A stretch of 43,093 bases of DNA from Firmicutes bacterium UBA2116 (GTDB lineage: Bacteria > Bacillota > Clostridia > Tissierellales > Sedimentibacteraceae). The notes under the pieces were generated by a model. The model was given only the letters and a program-made list of their open reading frames with translations, had not been told where the DNA came from and ran no database searches. The DNA lies in assembly GCA_002331025.1 (NCBI GenBank), contig DCYG01000044.1:176991-220083 (forward strand). The letters run 5' to 3'. This document shows positions 16,375 through 23,341 of the stretch, one piece after another. Made by a program: the position numbers and the translations under genes. How positions within the stretch are numbered: position 1 is the first letter of the stretch; each line of letters opens with the position of its first letter.

Positions 16375-16929
16375 ATGAATTTTACGAATAAAGAAAGAAC
16401 TTTACTAGAGGATCAAAAAAATCACGAAAAAATCTGTATCCTAAAATATTCCAATTATGCCGACTTAACAACAGATCCACAGCTTAAAAGCATTTTTAAA
16501 CAACTTGGTCAAACCGAACAGCAGCACTATAATACCATTGAGCAGCTGTTAAACGGACAAATGCCTCAAATGCAGCAATCAAGCGGCGGACAAAGCAGCG
16601 GCAGCCAACAATCCGGTTCTCAGACACAGGGTTCCGGTCAAGGCGGTTCACAGCAAAGCGGCAGTCAAAATCAAGCACAATCTATGCAATATCAATCAAG
16701 CTTTATACCGCAAAATCAATCTTCAGGATACAATACATCCGATAAAGATTTATGCACGGATTTGCTCATGACTGAAAAATACGTTTCAGGAGCGTACGAT
16801 ACTGCTATCTTCGAATTCAGAGATCCGCAGGTTAGAAATATTTTGAATCACATTCAAAAAGAAGAGCAACAGCACGGTGAGACATTATATAAATATATGG
16901 CAAGCAAAGGTATGTATCAGGCACAGTAA
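16375..16929 (+). CDS. CotF-like spore coat protein with Ser/Gln/Gly-rich linker
   Basis: The 184-residue protein has two halves of a ferritin-like helical bundle: residues 1-60 (RTLLEDQKNHEKICILKYSNYA...LGQTEQQHYNTIEQLL) and 121-184 (DKDLCTDLLMTEKYVSGAYDTAIFEFRDPQVRNILNHIQKEEQQHG). Between them, 64-120 is a low-complexity Ser/Gly/Gln linker. This matches the coat-protein F family, suggesting incorporation into the spore coat. The ATG at 16375 is chosen because GGAGGT is at 16362-16367; the in-frame upstream ATG at 16345 has none. A perfect 10-bp terminator follows. Confidence 0.85.
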   Translation: MNFTNKERTLLEDQKNHEKICILKYSNYADLTTDPQLKSIFKQLGQTEQQHYNTIEQLLNGQMPQMQQSSGGQSSGSQQSGSQTQGSGQGGSQQSGSQNQAQSMQYQSSFIPQNQSSGYNTSDKDLCTDLLMTEKYVSGAYDTAIFEFRDPQVRNILNHIQKEEQQHGETLYKYMASKGMYQAQ

Positions 16930-16937
16930 ATACAAAA

Positions 16938-16968
16938 GTGGTTTAGCCGGTGAGCTAAACCACTTTTT
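16938..16968. terminator. Bidirectional terminator between cotF-like gene and azlD
   Basis: GTGGTTTAGC / GCTAAACCAC (16938-16947 and 16954-16963), followed by TTTTT and preceded by AAAA. Confidence 0.9.
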
Positions 16969-16990
16969 CTGTTTTATTTTCAGCGTCCTG

Positions 16991-17317
16991 CTATATGAAA
17001 ATATGTTGTACCAAAACCATATACACCACGGTTCCCGCACCAATACTCAACAGAGTATTTTCCTTCCACAAATGCAAGGCAGCAATTATCAAAATGGATA
17101 TTCCCTCCGGTATACCATAAGGTGATGAGTTTAAATTTACTTCCTTTAAGCAATAAACCACCAATATTCCAATCGCCGCATAAGGCAATACTTTTCCCAA
17201 ATAGCTTATATATGGACCTTCACTTTTACGGGAAAATAAAAAAAACGGTAAAAATCTTGTAGATGCAGTTGCTAAAGCCACTACCACCAATATAGCAAAA
17301 GCTTGATATGTTGTCAT
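16991..17317 (-). CDS. azlD: AzlD branched-chain amino-acid transport subunit
   Basis: The 108-residue membrane protein has about four hydrophobic segments and the AzlD stretches ATASTRFLPFFLF and SYLGKVLPYAAIGILVVYCLK. AzlC and AzlD together export branched-chain amino acids or analogues. Its ATG overlaps the azlC stop (ATGA, 17314-17317), so the pair is translationally coupled and likely assembles as a complex in the membrane. Length and gene order are standard. Confidence 0.92.
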   Translation of the reverse strand: MTTYQAFAILVVVALATASTRFLPFFLFSRKSEGPYISYLGKVLPYAAIGILVVYCLKEVNLNSSPYGIPEGISILIIAALHLWKENTLLSIGAGTVVYMVLVQHIFI

Positions 17318-18012
17318 TCAGCCTCATCTCCTTCTATTTTATTTTTCATAATTGTTAACAATATCAAGATTACAATCATTGAAGGAATTATAAAATTATT
17401 CGGACCGAAAATAATTAAACAAACAATTGAGCTCAGTACTCCAATGATAGCGGGATTATGCTTCTTTTGACTTTTCCATTGACTGATAAATATTACTACA
17501 AATAACGCCGTCAAGGCAAAATCCAGACCCTTCGTATTGAACGTCATCATATTTCCAAGCAGGCTGCCCATTGCCGTTCCTAAAGCCCAATATAAATAAT
17601 TCAGCAAAGCTATGAAGAACATAAAATAACCTTTATCTACACCTTCTTTTGGCTCTGCGGCACACAATACAGAAAAAGTTTCATCACTCAGCCAATATAT
17701 TATAAATGGTTTTAACTTGCCTGTATCCTTTATCTTATTCATTAAGGATAAACCGTAAAATATATGTCTTGCGTTTACCATCAAGGTTAAAAATAAAGCA
17801 TATATCGGATTAAATACAGATGTAAGAAATGTAATCGCAACATATTGCGCTGATCCGGCATAAACTATTAAACTCATAAGCAATGCCCATATTACTCCAT
17901 AGCCCTTACTGTTCATTATTATGCCGTAAGCGGCACCCAAAAATATGTATCCTGTCATAATTGGAATGGTGTGAGGAAATGCCTCTAACAATGCTTTTTT
18001 CTTTTCTGTCAA
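17314..18012 (-). CDS. azlC: AzlC branched-chain amino-acid exporter
   Basis: The 232-residue membrane protein has AzlC landmarks: TIPIMTGYIFLGAAYGIIMNSKG near the N terminus, LIVYAGSAQYVAITFL (about 47-62), LMVNARHIFYGLSL (about 77-90), and WLSDETFSVLC. It is the large subunit of the AzlCD exporter. The start codon is TTG (18010-18012) with GGGGGA about nine bases upstream; no better ATG is available. Export of excess branched-chain amino acids suits a protein-fermenting lifestyle (inference). Confidence 0.92.
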   Translation of the reverse strand: MTEKKKALLEAFPHTIPIMTGYIFLGAAYGIIMNSKGYGVIWALLMSLIVYAGSAQYVAITFLTSVFNPIYALFLTLMVNARHIFYGLSLMNKIKDTGKLKPFIIYWLSDETFSVLCAAEPKEGVDKGYFMFFIALLNYLYWALGTAMGSLLGNMMTFNTKGLDFALTALFVVIFISQWKSQKKHNPAIIGVLSSIVCLIIFGPNNFIIPSMIVILILLTIMKNKIEGDEAE

Positions 18013-18092
18013 CTTTAAATTCCCCCTAATTAGTTATATTGACTTATTTTATATGAACAGCAGTTTTATTTCAAGGAAAAAATAAGCACAAT

Positions 18093-18125
18093 AAAAAATA
18101 CCTAAATGAACTTTAAGTATTTTTT
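18093..18125. terminator. AT-rich bidirectional terminator after tatA
   Basis: AAAAAATAC and GTATTTTTT arms (18093-18101 and 18117-18125), extended by TAAA/TTTA with one mismatch, between tatA and azlC. Confidence 0.65.
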
Positions 18126-18132
18126 ATTGTAT

Positions 18133-18324
18133 TTAAGATTTTTTTTCTTCGTCATTGTCACTCGTATCTATTTTCATTTCTTCCGTAACCTTATTTGCTT
18201 GTTTTTTAAAATTTCCAAAGGCATCTCCCAAGGACTTGCCTATTTCAGGAAGTTTAGCTGGGCCAAAGATAACTAATGCAATGGCTAAAATTAAAACAAG
18301 CTCCATAGGACCAAGTCTTCCCAT
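18133..18324 (-). CDS. tatA: Twin-arginine translocase subunit TatA
   Basis: The 63-residue protein has the TatA/E layout: a short TM helix (about 7-20, MELVLILAIALVIF), the hinge FGPAKLPEIGKSLGDAFGNFKK with its conserved FGPxKLPE, and an acidic, charged tail. TatA oligomers form the pore for folded proteins with twin-arginine-type signals. ATG 18324 is chosen because CGGAGGT lies upstream; a longer frame from 18345 would bury it. It lies directly downstream of a lipoprotein gene with a Tat-like signal, suggesting a dedicated partner. No tatC is in the window. Confidence 0.93.
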   Translation of the reverse strand: MGRLGPMELVLILAIALVIFGPAKLPEIGKSLGDAFGNFKKQANKVTEEMKIDTSDNDEEKKS

Positions 18325-18371
18325 GTTATTACCTCCGTTTAACATAAATTTATCATCAAGACAGCAGGCTG

Positions 18372-18391
18372 ACAGGGGATTTCTCCCCTGT
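18372..18391. repeat. Hairpin between selenoprotein gene and tatA
   Basis: ACAGGGGA-TTTC-TCCCCTGT is a perfect 8-bp stem. On the minus strand, the direction of both genes, no T-run follows, so it more likely affects mRNA stability or partial read-through than acting as a full terminator (inference). Confidence 0.6.
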
Positions 18392-18401
18392 TTGTTTATT
18401 C

Positions 18402-19055
18402 TTATGCTAATTCAGCATTTAAAAGTTCAACCATCTTTTTAGTTACGTCTGCTGCTACACCTGCACAACGTGTTTTTCTTTCGTCACTTCCCATTGCAAA
18501 GCCTGTTTTTTCCATAAATTTACCGACTGAATCTGCGCATAAAATCGAATCGGCAACAGTCGTATCCAATGTCATATCCGGTTGATAAATAGGAAGTTCG
18601 GCTCCTCTATACCAATTTTCTAATTCAACCAATACCTTTTTTGATGTATCAGGGTCACAAACTGCTCCAATACATACTGCCGCAACTCCTAATGAGCCGC
18701 ACAATGCCGCTTGTTGATATCCTGCGCCTGCATTTACAAACACAGCTGTCGGATATTGGTTATACGGATATCCAACTTCTTCTGCTAATATTCTGAAGAA
18801 CCCTTCAGCAACGCCGCTGCCTCAGCCACCCTTTTCTTTATATCCTTTATAAGCTGCTGCCTCTGCTTTAGCAGGGTCAATTTTCTTGTATGGAAACGGA
18901 TGTTGTGGTTCTTGTGATGTATCAACAGCTGCTGGTGCCGGTTGAGAACATCCTGTCAGCAATCCGCCTAATGAACCTACTACTGCTACACTTGCCGCAG
19001 TATAACCCATTCCTTTGAGAAAATCCTTTCTTGAAATTTGTTTGTTTTCTGACAT
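18402..19055 (-). CDS. Exported C-GCAxxG-C-C family selenoprotein (Sec78, in-frame TGA)
   Basis: The gene reads through one in-frame TGA (18822-18824) to give 217 residues; without read-through it appears as two fragments. Residues 1-36 form a Tat-like lipoprotein signal: SRKDFLKG (Arg-Lys rather than Arg-Arg), a hydrophobic stretch and LLTGC (lipidated Cys36). The mature part has YKGYKEKGG-U-GSGVAEGFF, where the family normally has cysteine, then ALCGSLGVAAVCIG (about 115-130), SILCADSVGKFM and RKTRCAG, giving the spaced cysteines of this redox family. A hairpin with a GGTT loop follows the TGA by 13 bases. The promoter is strong and tatA is downstream. The substrate is unknown. Confidence 0.88.
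18793..18824 (-). promoter_or_regulatory. Sec codon and bacterial SECIS-like hairpin
   Basis: TGA at 18824-18822 is followed by 13 bases and then CTGAAG-GGTT-CTTCAG (18808-18793), a perfect 6-bp stem. The loop contains GU at about +21/+22 from the TGA, within the range known for SelB-binding elements. Confidence 0.75.
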
Positions 19056-19361
19056 ATCTAATCTCCTTAATATAAATTTATGTAATTAAGAAAAACTTTT
19101 ACATGTTTATATTATACTACTTGTCTTATTTTTGTTCAAGCACTATTTGTGTCATTTGTCAATAACCGTTGTAAATATAACGCATACGCTAATCTTAACT
19201 TTTTATTAACAATTTATAAATTATAAAAAACGCTTTTATAGTATAAAATGTAACAAATTATACTTTAAAATAAAAATAACAAACTTGCTCTATAATTAAA
19301 ATCATAACAATAATAAATCTCTTGCGTATTATAAAACAAATAATAATTTGGAGGATATGTA
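19056..19361. promoter_or_regulatory. Divergent promoter region, selenoprotein promoter at 19111-19139
   Basis: This 306-base AT-rich gap holds no gene. On the minus strand TTGAAC (19139-19134), exactly 17 bases, then TATAAT (19116-19111) make a near-consensus sigma-A promoter for the selenoprotein gene, with a leader of about 50 bases. On the plus strand a TATAAT near 19290 could serve the ferritin-like gene, but its -35 is weak. Confidence 0.75.
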
Positions 19362-19844
19362 ATGAGATTCTTTTATGGCGAAAAAAATGTATTAAGGGCA
19401 TTGGAAGAAGCTGATTTCTGGAAGAGACAAGAGAGTGAACACATAGATGTTATACAAGAAATCGTTCCTGATTTAGAAGAAGAATATGTAAACAGATTAG
19501 ATGAATATAAGGAAATTTTTGATTCAACACATGCAAGAATAGTTCAATTAATGGAAACTGCCGTTAATTGTCACAATTCATTGTCTCCGGAAATCTATCA
19601 AAATATGATAAGCTTGATTAATTTAGCTGTAAGACAAAGTCAGGTTTTTATAGAATTTTTAAGCTTGCTATTAAGGGACAGCGATGCGGTAAAAAGTAAT
19701 CCGACAGCAGGTATCGTAATAAACCATATAAGAAGAGAATCAGAATACTTTATCGGTGTTGTAACTGCCTTTTTAACAGAAAGCTGCAACCAACCGAACG
19801 ATTTTATAAGAGATATACATGAAATAAGGAATATAAAATATTAA
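19362..19844 (+). CDS. DUF2935-like ferritin-like helical protein
   Basis: The 160-residue, mostly helical protein begins MRFFYGEKNVLRALEEADFWKRQESEHIDVIQEIVPDLE; the FWxxxxxEH pattern and a later HIRRESEYFIGVV helix resemble the two-helix-pair layout of DUF2935-type ferritin-like proteins found in spore formers, which may bind a metal pair. Assignment is by pattern only. There is no signal peptide or TM. GGAGG lies eight bases before the ATG. It is a single gene ending in a clear terminator. Confidence 0.65.
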   Translation: MRFFYGEKNVLRALEEADFWKRQESEHIDVIQEIVPDLEEEYVNRLDEYKEIFDSTHARIVQLMETAVNCHNSLSPEIYQNMISLINLAVRQSQVFIEFLSLLLRDSDAVKSNPTAGIVINHIRRESEYFIGVVTAFLTESCNQPNDFIRDIHEIRNIKY

Positions 19845-19864
19845 TTGTAATAAACAATACTTTA

Positions 19865-19893
19865 CAGAGTCAATTTGCTGACTCTGCTTTTTT
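19865..19893 (+). terminator. Terminator of the ferritin-like gene
   Basis: CAGAGTCA-ATTTGC-TGACTCTG followed by CTTTTTT. Confidence 0.92.
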
Positions 19894-19989
19894 ATATGGA
19901 ATAATATTTAACTTTTGCTGAATAATATTCAGTAAGGGATTGCTTGAGATTCAAGGATTTATAAATTCAACCAAAGGGAGGCAATAAAT

Positions 19990-20718
19990 TTGAGTGAAGG
20001 TTTGGTTGTAGCTGTACGCGCTATAATAGCATTTTTTTCATTGCTTATTTTTACAAGATTATTAGGAAAGCAGCAAATAAGCCAGCTGAATTTCTTTGAT
20101 TATACTCTTGGTATTACCATCGGTTCAATCGCCGCAGAATTGACTGTAGATTTGTCAAGCAGGGCATGGCCTCATTGGATTGGCTTATTAAGTTGGGCAC
20201 TGTTAGGTTTTACTATGGAATTTATAACGATGAAATGGAGATATGCAGCTAAATACATAGAAGGTGAGCCTACAATAATAATAATGAACGGTAAAATCAT
20301 GGAGAATGCGCTAAGAAAAATGAAATACAATGTCAGCGATATCATGGAACAATTAAGGAATAAAGATGTATTTGACTTAACAGAGGTTGACTTTGCAATT
20401 ATTGAATCTAACGGGCAATTATCTGTTCTTAAAAAACCGGAATATGAAAATGTAACCTGCAAGGATTTAAATATAAACAAGAAGAAATCCGGTATTAGTA
20501 CGGAGCTGATTTACGATGGTATATTAATAGAGGAAAATTTAAAACCGCTTAATAAAGATAAGAAGTGGTTGATTACCCAGTTAAAATCACAAGGTATTAA
20601 AGATGTATCTGAAGTTTTTCTTGCAACCTTAAATCCCGGAGGTTCTTTATATGTAGATAAATATAAGGATCATATAAAAAAAATATTGGATATAGGCGAT
20701 TACAAAGGACCATATTAA
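19990..20718 (+). CDS. DUF421 (YetF/YcaP-type) membrane protein
   Basis: The 242-residue protein has three N-terminal TM segments (about 5-85) with the family stretch RLLGKQQISQLNFFDYTLGITIGSIAAE, followed by a cytoplasmic part containing GEPTIIIMNGKIMENALRKMKYNVSDIMEQLR and FDLTEVDFAIIESNGQLSVL. Members are common in spore formers; their role is uncertain. The start codon is TTG (19990) with GGGAGG about nine bases before it. A DUF4363 gene follows with only a palindrome between, and the two families are commonly paired. Confidence 0.9.
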   Translation: MSEGLVVAVRAIIAFFSLLIFTRLLGKQQISQLNFFDYTLGITIGSIAAELTVDLSSRAWPHWIGLLSWALLGFTMEFITMKWRYAAKYIEGEPTIIIMNGKIMENALRKMKYNVSDIMEQLRNKDVFDLTEVDFAIIESNGQLSVLKKPEYENVTCKDLNINKKKSGISTELIYDGILIEENLKPLNKDKKWLITQLKSQGIKDVSEVFLATLNPGGSLYVDKYKDHIKKILDIGDYKGPY

Positions 20719-20722
20719 GGAA

Positions 20723-20777
20723 GGGCGACACACCTCTTTCACAGGGCAAGTCTCTGTGGGATAGGAGGAATGTCCCC
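20723..20777. repeat. REP-like imperfect palindrome between DUF421 and DUF4363 genes
   Basis: GGGCGACACACCTC (20723-20736) pairs imperfectly with GAGGAATGTCCCC (20765-20777). An inner CACAG/CTGTG stem lies at 20740-20744 and 20754-20758. Base composition is clearly richer in G+C than the flanks. It lies in the intercistronic gap and its right end abuts the ribosome site of the next gene. Confidence 0.65.
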
Positions 20778-20793
20778 GTCAGAAGGAGAATTT

Positions 20794-21159
20794 ATGAGAA
20801 AGTTTTTAGTCAGAGCTATACCTGTTGCATCCATTATACTTTTTATTTTAATTATGGTAAGCGATAATTATTTAAAACATTCCTACAGCGAAAACGATAA
20901 TGTCGTAAAATCCATAGAGCTGATTATGAATGATGTAAATATGGAAAACTGGGATGAAGCAAATATCAAGATTGATGATTTAAATAATGCATGGATGAAA
21001 ATAGTTAAAAGAGTTCAATTCAGCGCTGAAAGAAATGAAATCAATGATTTTGACAAGAGTGTCGCACGGCTTAGAGGAGCTATATTGGCAAAGGATAAGG
21101 CAGGTGCTATGATGGAACTTTCAGAGGCTTACGAGCATTGGGAAAACTTAGGAAAATAA
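20794..21159 (+). CDS. DUF4363 family membrane-anchored protein
   Basis: The 121-residue protein has one N-terminal TM anchor (about 5-24, VRAIPVASIILFILIMVSDN) and a helical outer part with paired helices (VVKSIELIMNDVNMENWDEANIKIDDLNNAWMK ... ARLRGAILAKDKAGAMMELSEAYEHWENL), the DUF4363 pattern. Function is unknown; these genes commonly sit next to DUF421 genes, as here. The start at ATG 20794 is supported by AAGGAG at 20783-20788. An in-frame ATG at 20770 also has a GGAGG upstream but lies within the REP-like palindrome, so it is less likely. Confidence 0.85.
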   Translation: MRKFLVRAIPVASIILFILIMVSDNYLKHSYSENDNVVKSIELIMNDVNMENWDEANIKIDDLNNAWMKIVKRVQFSAERNEINDFDKSVARLRGAILAKDKAGAMMELSEAYEHWENLGK

Positions 21160-21193
21160 ATAAGCATCATCCTCAGCTTCTTTCATTTACAGC

Positions 21194-21235
21194 TTAAGCG
21201 ACTGACACAAATCAAAGATTTGGTGTCAGTCGCTT
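21194..21235. repeat. Dispersed hairpin repeat, copy 4 (convergent terminator)
   Basis: TTAAGCGACTGACAC-AAATC and GATTT-G-GTGTCAGTCGCTTA pair almost perfectly with one bulge. It sits between the converging DUF4363 and EamA genes with T-rich DNA on its right side, so it can act as a terminator for the plus strand. The TGA stop of the EamA gene (21226-21228) lies inside the repeat. Confidence 0.8.
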
Positions 21236-22140
21236 ATTTTAATTGATTTTATCTTTAATTTTTTTAATAAGACCCTATGATCTAATTCCATTATAAATAA
21301 GCTTACAATCATTAGACATGCACCTATATATGACTTTAATGTCAGAACCTCATGAGCAAATATATAAGCAACTATACCCGCAAACACCGTTTCAAGAGAA
21401 AATATAACTCCCACGTGAGATGCGCTTGTATATTGCTGAGCTATTGTCTGAACTATAAATGCAGCTCCCGTGCATATTATAGATAAAAATAATACCGAAG
21501 CCCATATATTCGGTGTTGTGGGAAAGTGCGGTTTTTCAAATATGAATGCAAGAAATAAGTTAAGTATTCCCGTAACTCCCAACTGAAAAACTCCGAGCTG
21601 GAAGGGATTAACCTCTTCCTTTTGAACAGCTCTCTCAGTGACCAAAAGGTCAATTGCGTACACGAATGCACACATAATCGACAGCAAATCGCCAAGCAAA
21701 TTATCATAATTAATAGAAAAATTATCTTTTAACGTTAATAGTGCAATTCCGGTAACGCTCATTATTATTACCAGAACGAGTTTCTTTTCAGGAGCTTTTC
21801 TGTATATCACACTTGATAAAACAGGAGTGAAAACAACCGACAGCCCACATAAAAAACCTGTGTTTGACAATGTTGTGTATTGAATACCAAAGGTAGCACC
21901 TATGTATACAAATACCAGAAGAACTCCCAAAATAACACTGTATTTTAAGGTTTCCTTCGAAACATTTCTTAGTTTACGATAAGATAAAGAGTACGCAACT
22001 GCAAAAGCAATCAGAAATCTGTTTGCATTTAGTGTAAATGAGCCCATGTCTTCTAAACTTATATCTACCAGCAAATACGATACTCCCCAGCATAAGGTAA
22101 CCAACAAAAGCATCATATCAGCTTTTATTTGCTTGGTCAT
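21226..22140 (-). CDS. DMT superfamily (EamA) transporter
   Basis: The 304-residue membrane protein has two EamA repeats of five TM segments each: KADMMLLLVTLCWGVSYLLVDISL starts the first and LLGDLLSIMCAFVYAIDLLVTERAV the second; YTSASHVGVIFSLETVFAGIVAYIFAHEVLT is the typical end of the second. EamA proteins export amino acids or other metabolites; the substrate is not predictable. The ATG has GGGGGT upstream. The last three residues and the stop are encoded by the dispersed repeat, so the C terminus may have been remodelled by its insertion. Confidence 0.92.
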   Translation of the reverse strand: MTKQIKADMMLLLVTLCWGVSYLLVDISLEDMGSFTLNANRFLIAFAVAYSLSYRKLRNVSKETLKYSVILGVLLVFVYIGATFGIQYTTLSNTGFLCGLSVVFTPVLSSVIYRKAPEKKLVLVIIMSVTGIALLTLKDNFSINYDNLLGDLLSIMCAFVYAIDLLVTERAVQKEEVNPFQLGVFQLGVTGILNLFLAFIFEKPHFPTTPNIWASVLFLSIICTGAAFIVQTIAQQYTSASHVGVIFSLETVFAGIVAYIFAHEVLTLKSYIGACLMIVSLFIMELDHRVLLKKLKIKSIKISD

Positions 22141-22242
22141 AATTAAACCCCCTTTAACCTATAGAAATTATACATCATTAAAAATTAAAATGCTATAATT
22201 TTTAATTTAACATATAATTTATATATAATCGGGGGTAATTTT

Positions 22243-22596
22243 GTGAATCGCAAAAATATAGTAATTTATAATATTATAATTTTATTTAACTTATATTTTT
22301 TTATAGCGGTATGCTTTTCTATAGTTTACATAGCTTTAACGATACTTAAGCTTGGTTACATAGTAGACCATTATGCTTCAGCCGCACATCAAAACCAGCT
22401 TATAGATTTAATCAGCCGCTCTCTGTATTTCAGCTATATAACATTGTTTGCCGTAGGATACGGAGATATGACACCTTTAGGACTTTCCAAAGCAGTATCA
22501 ATGATACAGGCATTTGTGGGATTCATTCTGCCATATGCTATATTGTTAAAATATTTGATTTATAAGCCAAGTTTTTTAAAAAACCATAAAAAATAA
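22243..22596 (+). CDS. Two-TM potassium channel
   Basis: The 117-residue protein has the minimal K+ channel layout: TM1 (about 9-37), a pore helix (60-70), the selectivity filter AVGYGDMTP (VGYGD at 71-75), and TM2 (about 82-105). There is no ligand-binding or RCK domain, so gating is not visible. The start codon is GTG with GGGGG upstream. Family proteins form tetramers that pass K+ across the membrane. It converges on the PrxU gene with a 12-base gap. Confidence 0.9.
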   Translation: MNRKNIVIYNIIILFNLYFFIAVCFSIVYIALTILKLGYIVDHYASAAHQNQLIDLISRSLYFSYITLFAVGYGDMTPLGLSKAVSMIQAFVGFILPYAILLKYLIYKPSFLKNHKK

Positions 22597-22608
22597 GAAT
22601 CTGAACAG

Positions 22609-23208
22609 TTACATATCTTTAACGGTCCACTCCTGCCATACGTTCCCTACAAGCTCTATTCCCGGCTTAAGGGTTTTTTTACCCGGTTCCCATACAGCCG
22701 GAGTTACTTCCTTTGCCTTGGTTTTTCTTACTAACTGGTTAGCCTTTATCTGCCTTATACCCTCATTCACATTTCTGCCTACGGGCATCGATAAAATTTC
22801 CATAGCTTGTAAATATCCATCAGGATCGATAATAAATGTTCCTCTTAAACTCACTCCGCTTTGTTCGTCATAAACCCCGTACATTTTTCCTATTTCGCCG
22901 TTTTGATCAGAAAGCATCGGAAACGGTATATTTCCTGCTGCTTTTGACAGCTCATGATCATTCCAGACTTTGTGCGTATAAACCGAATCAACACTGCAGG
23001 ATAACACCTGCACATCCAATCCCTGAAATTCTTTATGCATAGCAGCAACTGCCGCAACTTCAGAAGTTCAGACAAATGTAAAGTCTCCGCCGTAAAAGAA
23101 TAAATAAATCCACTTACCATTATAATCCTGTAAATTCACATTAGTGAATTGTCCGTTGTAAAATGCCTGCGCACTGAATACAGGAGCCTGTTCGCCAACT
23201 TTAATCAT
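22609..23208 (-). CDS. prxU: Selenoprotein peroxiredoxin PrxU (Sec47, in-frame TGA)
   Basis: Reading through one in-frame TGA (23068-23070) gives a 199-residue AhpC/Prx1-like peroxiredoxin: VGEQAPVFSAQAFYNGQF, WIYLFFYGGDFTFV-U-TSEV (the position of the peroxidatic Cys in FTFVCPTE), VLSCSVDSVYTHKVW, FPMLSDQNGEIGKMYGV and GTFIIDPDGYLQ. Selenocysteine-type PrxU is known from amino-acid-fermenting Clostridia. Starting instead at an internal ATG (23040) would remove the active site. A hairpin with AGTT loop begins 12 bases after the TGA. GGAGGA precedes the ATG at 23208. It reduces peroxides, probably with thioredoxin; Cys67 (in LSCSVD) is non-catalytic by position. Confidence 0.92.
23042..23070 (-). 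promoter_or_regulatory. Sec codon and SECIS-like hairpin of prxU
   Basis: TGA at 23070-23068, a 12-base spacer, then GCGGC-AGTT-GCTGC (23055-23042). The loop holds GU at about +19/+20. A smaller ACTTC/GAAGT palindrome fills the spacer. Confidence 0.75.
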
Positions 23209-23256
23209 AGTTCCTCCATGTTGTTATATTATTTTACAATCATATTATGACCTTAA

Positions 23257-23268
23257 TATTACGTAATA
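23257..23268. promoter_or_regulatory. Short palindrome upstream of prxU
   Basis: TATTACGTAATA is a perfect 12-bp palindrome about 50-60 bases before the prxU start, in its promoter region. It could bind a peroxide- or redox-responsive regulator, but it is short and AT-rich, so chance is possible. Confidence 0.35.
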
Positions 23269-23294
23269 AACATTCCATATAAATTTAATGGCAA

Positions 23295-23333
23295 TAAAAA
23301 AAGGACTCCAGCTTTCAATGAAGCATAAGTCCC
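23295..23333 (-). terminator. Terminator of the Bce-type permease gene
   Basis: On the minus strand GGGACT..GCTT / AAGC..AGTCC pairs with an internal mismatch bulge and is followed by seven or more T's. Confidence 0.85.
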
Positions 23334-23341
23334 TGATATTA

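Noticed and set aside
18402..19055. Frameshifted or broken pseudogene, or two separate genes
   Set aside because: The frame is continuous apart from one TGA, similarity to the family runs straight through it, and a SECIS-like hairpin follows.
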